Part shown: positions 31,345-35,675 of the stretch, piece after piece
Position numbering within the stretch: the first letter of the stretch is position 1
Layout of the letters: every line of letters begins with the position of its first letter
Assembly: GCA_025980435.1 (NCBI GenBank)
Contig: JAICXK010000019.1
Span: 1-35,675, forward strand
From: Bryobacteraceae bacterium
GTDB taxonomy: Bacteria > Acidobacteriota > Terriglobia > Bryobacterales > Bryobacteraceae
Reading direction: 5' to 3'
DNA length: 35,675 nt
The notes under the pieces: generated by a model
What the model was told of the DNA's origin: nothing
Database searches by the model: none
The model's input: only the letters and a program-made list of their open reading frames with translations
Program-made: the position numbers and the translations under genes

Positions 31345-34300
31345 ATGGCTCTGAGGAGACGTGAATTCCTGGGAACTCTTGCGACCGGCCTTGCCGCGAG
31401 CGGGGCAACCTCTTTCTGCAGCGAGGCGCAGGACGTTGGAATGGGGTCGAGAAACGGCAGCGCCAAAAGGTTTGAAGCCCCCTACACGCTTGAAGTGAAA
31501 ACTCCGCACGTGAGATGGGCAAACCCGCTGCCCGGCGGTCCGATTCACCTTCTCGCCGTGCCCACGGTCGGCGAGGGGCGCACCGTTGTGGAACTGGCAC
31601 AGCGACTGTCGCTCGATCTCACCACTGTGAGTATCGATCCTGATTGGGATGTGAACAAATGGACGATGTCGTTTGGCGCGGATTACGGAGCGCGTGCTGA
31701 GAAAGGCGACCTGAAGCTCGTTTATTCCTATCTTGAACAGGAGCTCACTAGTACAAAACACTTCGATGCCATTCTCCTGCCGCTCAATCATGGGTGGAAT
31801 ATGCTTACCAGCGCGTCGCGCGATGCGCTGGTTCGCCGCGTAAACGAAGGCTGTGGGCTTGTGTTGATCAGGCCCGGCGGCGAGATCTCTCCGCTATCAC
31901 CAGTGGACGCGAAGACTCCCACCGAGTCCGAATTTGAAGAACGGGAACCGGCAGAGCACACGGAGTCATCGCCCTGGCGCCGAACCGAAGATCACTACAT
32001 CTCGCGCGCAATACCTGTTGAGACATTCCCGTTTGGAGATGTTCAGAACTACATCTATCGCGCCGTACCGGACTCGACGGTGCTTATCCGAACGGAATCC
32101 GGGAATCCCGTGCTCGCTGTGCGTCAGTCGGAAAGGGGACGCGTGGTGGCCTTTGGTTATCGAAACCAGGGGTTGAGCTGGCGAATGCCGATGGCGGCGC
32201 GTGGACATTTCGTCGATGCTTCCTGGGAATATTTTTACTCACTGCTTGTGCGTGCGATCATCTACGCGGCGGCGCGGGAGCCCAGGTCCGTTTCGGATTT
32301 CACTGCCCGGAAGACAATCTGGCGGCTGCGTGATGAATACAACCAGGTACTGCAATCGGGCGAGGGCCGTGCTCCGCAATTCACCAATTTGGCGCCGGGG
32401 CGGTACTTTCTCGAACAACAGCTTCCGGCGGACTGGAAGATCACGTCTCTCGAAACAGGGCAGCCTGAAAAAATCGAGAATCTCAAAGCTGAACCGGAAG
32501 TGATCGCCGAAGGCGGGAGTGTAGAAGTCCGGTGGCAAGCGGGACGCCCGGCACGCATCGAACTGATTGACGGCTTCGGACGTGTGCTTGCCAGCGCGGA
32601 GGGAAGCGGCAGCGTCCGTCTCAACGCGCTGCGGCCGCTTACGCATTCCGGCTTCGTGCGCGCCGTAATCGGGGCCACCATTCAACAGGTACCGGTGCAC
32701 TTCGTCGCAGCCTCGCGCGAGTGGAACGATTACGAAGTCATTCTCCCCTGGTACGGTCCAAAGTCGTACCAGCCGTGGATTCCGGCTCTCGATGAGCAGT
32801 TCCGCCGCATCGGAATTTCGATTCTTGCCGATCCCGATCGCAATTTCAACATGATGGTCAGCGCGCACTTGCCCGGGTTCGGCATTTACTGGTACCGGCG
32901 CGATGCCTATCTTAAGCGCAAAGCCGATTACTTAAGGACGAAAGACACAAAATACCTGACCCGCGAAGTCACGCTCGAGTCTCCGGCATTCGAAACGGGC
33001 ATTCGCGCGCAGTTGGAAAAATCCGTGCGCCCGCTTGCGCCGCTCAAGCCGATGGCCTGTTATCTCGCAGACGAGTCTTCATTGACGTTCTATGCCGATG
33101 CGTTTGATGTAGACTGGGCGCCCGAATCGCTTGCGGGATTACGCCGGTGGCTGCACGAAGAATATGGCGATCTCGATGCGCTGAACGCTTCCTGGGGCAG
33201 CGCTTTCCGCGATTGGGACGCCGTGGAGCCCATGACCACGGAGCAGGCACAGAAACATGGCAATTACGCGCCGTGGGCCGACCACCGCGCCTATATGGAA
33301 ACAGTATTTGTGAATGCATTTCGAAAGGCCACCGATCTCGTTCACGAAATTGACCCCCAGCTTCGCGCCTCCATCTCGGGCAGCCAAGTTCCAACAGCAC
33401 ATAACGGATGTAACTGGTACCGGATCGATCAGGTGATCGATTATCTGCAGCCGTACTCGGGCGGCTGCCAGGATGCGATGCACTACCTGTTCCGCCCCGG
33501 ATTGACGATAACCGGATTCACGGGCTACGGTTTGGTTGGCGATCGAGCGCAACATGAGCAGTGGCGACGCCTGTTTTACGGCCACAGCGGAGCTTCCATC
33601 TTCTGGCAGTACACGCTGCTCAACCCGGATCTCAGTATGAGCGCTCAAGGCCACGCGCTGTCAGAGGCGTTTGGACATCTGCAATCAGGCGTTGCTCGCG
33701 TCTTCATGAATTCGACGGTTCATGAAGACGGGGTTGCCATCCATTTCTCGATGCCCAGCATCCGTGGTTCATGGATCACCGACGGAAAGATCATGGCGGG
33801 GGTCGGGGGTAGCGAAGGCAAATCGTCGGCAAACTTTGCGGAACTGGCAAAGCGCCGCAAGGCATGGGTAAAAGAACTCGAAACAGCCGGCGTGCAATTT
33901 CGATTTCTTCCCACCGCACAGATCGAATCCGGCATGCTCGACCGCTATCGGGTGCTGATTCTGCCGTATTCAATTGCCGTAACCGATAAGGAAGCGAAGG
34001 AGATCGAGCGTTTTATGGCCCGGGGCGGCGTGGTTTATGGCGATGAGCAGTCCGGCCGCATGGACGGACGGTGTCATTGGCGCAAACAGCCGCTGTGGGA
34101 TGAGCGGACAAAAGGCTTCATGCGAACCGGACCACGAAATGCCGGAGTGCAGCGCGACTTTGGAGGTCCGCACCTGGTAACGGTTCGCAAGTTTGGCGAT
34201 TCGGAGTTGATTGGCGTTTTGCCCGAGAAGCCGGCAACGATTCGTCTCCCCGAAACCAAAGCTTTCCGCCATGACCTGCTGCGTGGCGGGACTGCGGCCG

Positions 34301-34623
34301 CGGAGTTGGAAGCCGGACCCGATAAACCCGTCCTGATTGTGACGCGCAAATCGCGCATTTCAAAACTCGCGATCGACAAAAACCTGAAAATCACTCTGCG
34401 TGATGAACATGACGAGCCGGTGGACCTCTCGGTGGTGCGTGCCGAGGTCGTCGATCCCGATGGACATTTGATACGCCACTACGGTTCGAATCTGACTGTG
34501 CGGGATGGAGAGGCATCCTTCGAGATCCCCTTTGCGATTAGCGATACGAAAGGCGCGTGGCGAGTACAGGTGCGGGATGTCCTCAGCGGTCTGACTACCG
34601 CGACATCGATCGTGCGCGCATAA
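31345..34623 (+). CDS. Large Tat-exported GH42-like (beta-galactosidase clan) protein
   Basis: A 1092-residue exported protein with a Tat signal (LRRREFLGTLATGLAASG). Residues about 55-190 look like a ThuA or glutamine-amidotransferase-like fold. The central TIM barrel (about 465-790) carries the GH42 pattern: acid/base candidate Glu577 in YLADESS, then LRRWLHEEYGDLDALNASWG. A second amidotransferase-like domain (about 810-935, YRVLILPYSIAVTD ... MARGGVVYGDE) corresponds to the GH42 trimerisation domain, and a beta-sandwich ends the protein. The usual nucleophile motif is not evident. It starts 57 bases from the divergent Tat isomerase gene. No ribosome site precedes the ATG. Glycan hydrolysis is likely but unproven. 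Confidence 0.78.
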   Translation: MALRRREFLGTLATGLAASGATSFCSEAQDVGMGSRNGSAKRFEAPYTLEVKTPHVRWANPLPGGPIHLLAVPTVGEGRTVVELAQRLSLDLTTVSIDPDWDVNKWTMSFGADYGARAEKGDLKLVYSYLEQELTSTKHFDAILLPLNHGWNMLTSASRDALVRRVNEGCGLVLIRPGGEISPLSPVDAKTPTESEFEEREPAEHTESSPWRRTEDHYISRAIPVETFPFGDVQNYIYRAVPDSTVLIRTESGNPVLAVRQSERGRVVAFGYRNQGLSWRMPMAARGHFVDASWEYFYSLLVRAIIYAAAREPRSVSDFTARKTIWRLRDEYNQVLQSGEGRAPQFTNLAPGRYFLEQQLPADWKITSLETGQPEKIENLKAEPEVIAEGGSVEVRWQAGRPARIELIDGFGRVLASAEGSGSVRLNALRPLTHSGFVRAVIGATIQQVPVHFVAASREWNDYEVILPWYGPKSYQPWIPALDEQFRRIGISILADPDRNFNMMVSAHLPGFGIYWYRRDAYLKRKADYLRTKDTKYLTREVTLESPAFETGIRAQLEKSVRPLAPLKPMACYLADESSLTFYADAFDVDWAPESLAGLRRWLHEEYGDLDALNASWGSAFRDWDAVEPMTTEQAQKHGNYAPWADHRAYMETVFVNAFRKATDLVHEIDPQLRASISGSQVPTAHNGCNWYRIDQVIDYLQPYSGGCQDAMHYLFRPGLTITGFTGYGLVGDRAQHEQWRRLFYGHSGASIFWQYTLLNPDLSMSAQGHALSEAFGHLQSGVARVFMNSTVHEDGVAIHFSMPSIRGSWITDGKIMAGVGGSEGKSSANFAELAKRRKAWVKELETAGVQFRFLPTAQIESGMLDRYRVLILPYSIAVTDKEAKEIERFMARGGVVYGDEQSGRMDGRCHWRKQPLWDERTKGFMRTGPRNAGVQRDFGGPHLVTVRKFGDSELIGVLPEKPATIRLPETKAFRHDLLRGGTAAAELEAGPDKPVLIVTRKSRISKLAIDKNLKITLRDEHDEPVDLSVVRAEVVDPDGHLIRHYGSNLTVRDGEASFEIPFAISDTKGAWRVQVRDVLSGLTTATSIVRA

Positions 34624-34645
34624 CTCCGCTATTTGCTGACCGAAG

Positions 34646-34668
34646 CGTGCCATAAGTCATATGGCGCG
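34646..34668 (+). terminator. Hairpin 22 bases after the GH42-like gene
   Basis: CGTGCCATA and TATGGCGCG form a 9-bp stem with one G-T pair and a 5-base loop. No T-tract follows, so it is at best a weak intrinsic terminator. Confidence 0.35.
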
Positions 34669-34787
34669 GGAGGCAAGCGGCTGGAAACGCATGATCTGTC
34701 GCTTAAATACCGGCGCCTAAAATCGCCGCAGTATTGCCGCGCATAAAGCAGGGTTTCGTAAGCGCCTCGTGGCATACAATCGCCATC

Positions 34788-35642
34788 ATGGCAAAACTAC
34801 TGCCGTTGCTCCTGCCGGGCGTTGCCGCATTGCTGTTCGCGAATTCGAACAACTCTGGCGATTCAATTGTTCATCAGATTCGCTCGCATCACAAAGGCCT
34901 TGCGATCTGGTGGACTGGGAACGACGGCTGGCTCATCAAGTCCGGCGACCTCCTGATCGGTACGGATCTAACACTCGACAATGACGACAAGGTGCAACCG
35001 CCGCCGGTTACCGCTTCAGAGATTGCCGCCGACCTGGACGTGGTATTCGTCACGCACCATCATGGCGACCATTGCAATCCCGAAACACTGCGAATTCTGG
35101 CACAGCGCGGAAAATGCATATTCGTTCTGCCCAGCCCGTGCCTGAAGGAGCTGTCTGGTATTCATATACCTTCCAAGCGCCTGATAATACCCGAGCCGCT
35201 GCACCCGTTTACGGTGAGGGGAATTCGCGTTGAGCCGATCCACGCGATACACGGCAATCAGGAGTTCACTGTTCTTACGCGCGAGCCTGATTTCATCGAT
35301 AAGATCACTCACAATTGCGGCTACGTGCTTGAAATCAACGGCAAGCGGTTTCTCGAGCCCGGAGATTCGGTCTTAACGGAGGAGCATCTGTCACTGAAGA
35401 ATATAGATGTCCTCTTCGTCTCCCCAACTGTGCATAACATGTACATCGATCGCTCGACTATTCTTATAAACCACCTGGAGCCCGCGTACATCTTTCCTCA
35501 ACACTTTGGAACCTACAAGGAAAACGAGGAGGAATTGTTCTGGAAGCGCGGCTATCCGGACGAACTCAAACTTCGGCTCACGCCGGAACTCCAGCGGCGA
35601 TTTCACAAGCTGAGCCAGGGCCAGATGTTCGAGATTAAATAA
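34788..35642 (+). CDS. Secreted metallo-beta-lactamase-fold hydrolase
   Basis: A 284-residue protein with a short signal peptide or anchor (MAKLLPLLLPGVAALLFA). The zinc-binding motif HHHGDH at 90-95 fits HxHxDH, and further ligands are plausible in AIHGNQEF, LEPGDS and the late FPQHFG. The layout resembles UlaG-like and general MBL-fold hydrolases rather than true beta-lactamases. An open frame extends upstream to 34734, but the ATG at 34788 begins the signal peptide. It lies 164 bases downstream of the GH42-like gene on the same strand. The substrate is unknown. The remaining 33 bases to the window end hold no visible gene. Confidence 0.85.
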   Translation: MAKLLPLLLPGVAALLFANSNNSGDSIVHQIRSHHKGLAIWWTGNDGWLIKSGDLLIGTDLTLDNDDKVQPPPVTASEIAADLDVVFVTHHHGDHCNPETLRILAQRGKCIFVLPSPCLKELSGIHIPSKRLIIPEPLHPFTVRGIRVEPIHAIHGNQEFTVLTREPDFIDKITHNCGYVLEINGKRFLEPGDSVLTEEHLSLKNIDVLFVSPTVHNMYIDRSTILINHLEPAYIFPQHFGTYKENEEELFWKRGYPDELKLRLTPELQRRFHKLSQGQMFEIK

Positions 35643-35675
35643 CGTGGGTGCTACTCTGACTTTCGTCAGAGGCCG

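Noticed and set aside
31288-31791. 168-codon extension of the Tat isomerase-like protein
   Set aside because: It runs antisense through the divergent GH42-like gene; the ATG at 31287 has a strong ribosome site and a Tat signal.
1-35675. CRISPR arrays, insertion sequences, integrases, rRNA
   Set aside because: No regularly spaced repeats, transposase or integrase motifs, or rRNA-like sequence were seen on either strand.

Overview
The window looks like a chromosomal segment (GC roughly 55-60% by eye) of an Acidobacteriota-type soil bacterium, close in style to the Solibacter/Bryobacter group. This placement is inferred from gene content: a fused branched-chain E1, Tat-exported TIM-barrel and GH42-like enzymes, an HTTM membrane protein with its partner, a penicillin-acylase family enzyme and UxaE. 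No rRNA or other decisive taxonomic marker is present. Nearly all of the sequence is coding and genes are tightly packed, with several ATGA/GTGA start-stop overlaps.

Layout. Positions 1-3495 (minus): the 5' end of a Tat-signal protein, a secreted GH31 glycosidase and a BON-domain/glycine-zipper lipoprotein. 3577-5691 (minus): E1 alpha and beta of a branched-chain 2-oxoacid dehydrogenase fused in one chain, divergent from 5797-8262 (plus) citrate synthase and serS. 8269-8778 (minus): membrane-anchored cytochrome c. 8779-9125: a 347-base gap with an 11-bp perfect inverted repeat and a 17-bp tandem duplication. 9126-11396 (plus): a B12-dependent acyl-CoA mutase large subunit whose two specificity residues match isobutyryl-CoA mutase rather than methylmalonyl-CoA mutase, then a small membrane protein and a TPR protein. 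11393-15532 (minus): a five-gene operon, folD-coaE-htrA-like protease-membrane partner-HTTM protein. 15605-18584 (plus): a penicillin-acylase family Ntn hydrolase and a SAM methyltransferase. 18578-25583 (minus): a complete Kdp potassium module. Read 5' to 3' it is a short KdpD-like kinase, kdpE, a 27-residue membrane microprotein, kdpF, kdpA, kdpB, kdpC. 25645-25690: the 3' half of a tRNA-Gly(UCC), an apparent integration or recombination scar just upstream of the kinase that lacks the KdpD N-terminal domains. 25802-31287 (minus): a secreted GH-A type glycosidase with a discoidin domain, a short-chain dehydrogenase, UxaE tagaturonate epimerase and a Tat-exported sugar-isomerase-like protein. 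31345-35642 (plus): a large Tat-exported GH42-like protein and a secreted metallo-beta-lactamase-fold hydrolase.

How the parts fit. The flanks suggest growth on plant or microbial polysaccharide (GH31, GH-A, GH42-like) with uronate catabolism (UxaE plus dehydrogenase). The branched-chain E1 makes isobutyryl-CoA from valine, which a mutase with the ICM-type residue pair could interconvert with n-butyryl-CoA. The Kdp system gives high-affinity K+ uptake, and its regulators lie immediately upstream on the same strand, separated by a hairpin.

The items most worth a second look are the mutase specificity signature, the tRNA-Gly half next to the truncated KdpD, and the GTG-started microprotein ahead of kdpF. 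No CRISPR array, integrase, transposase, complete tRNA or rRNA was seen.
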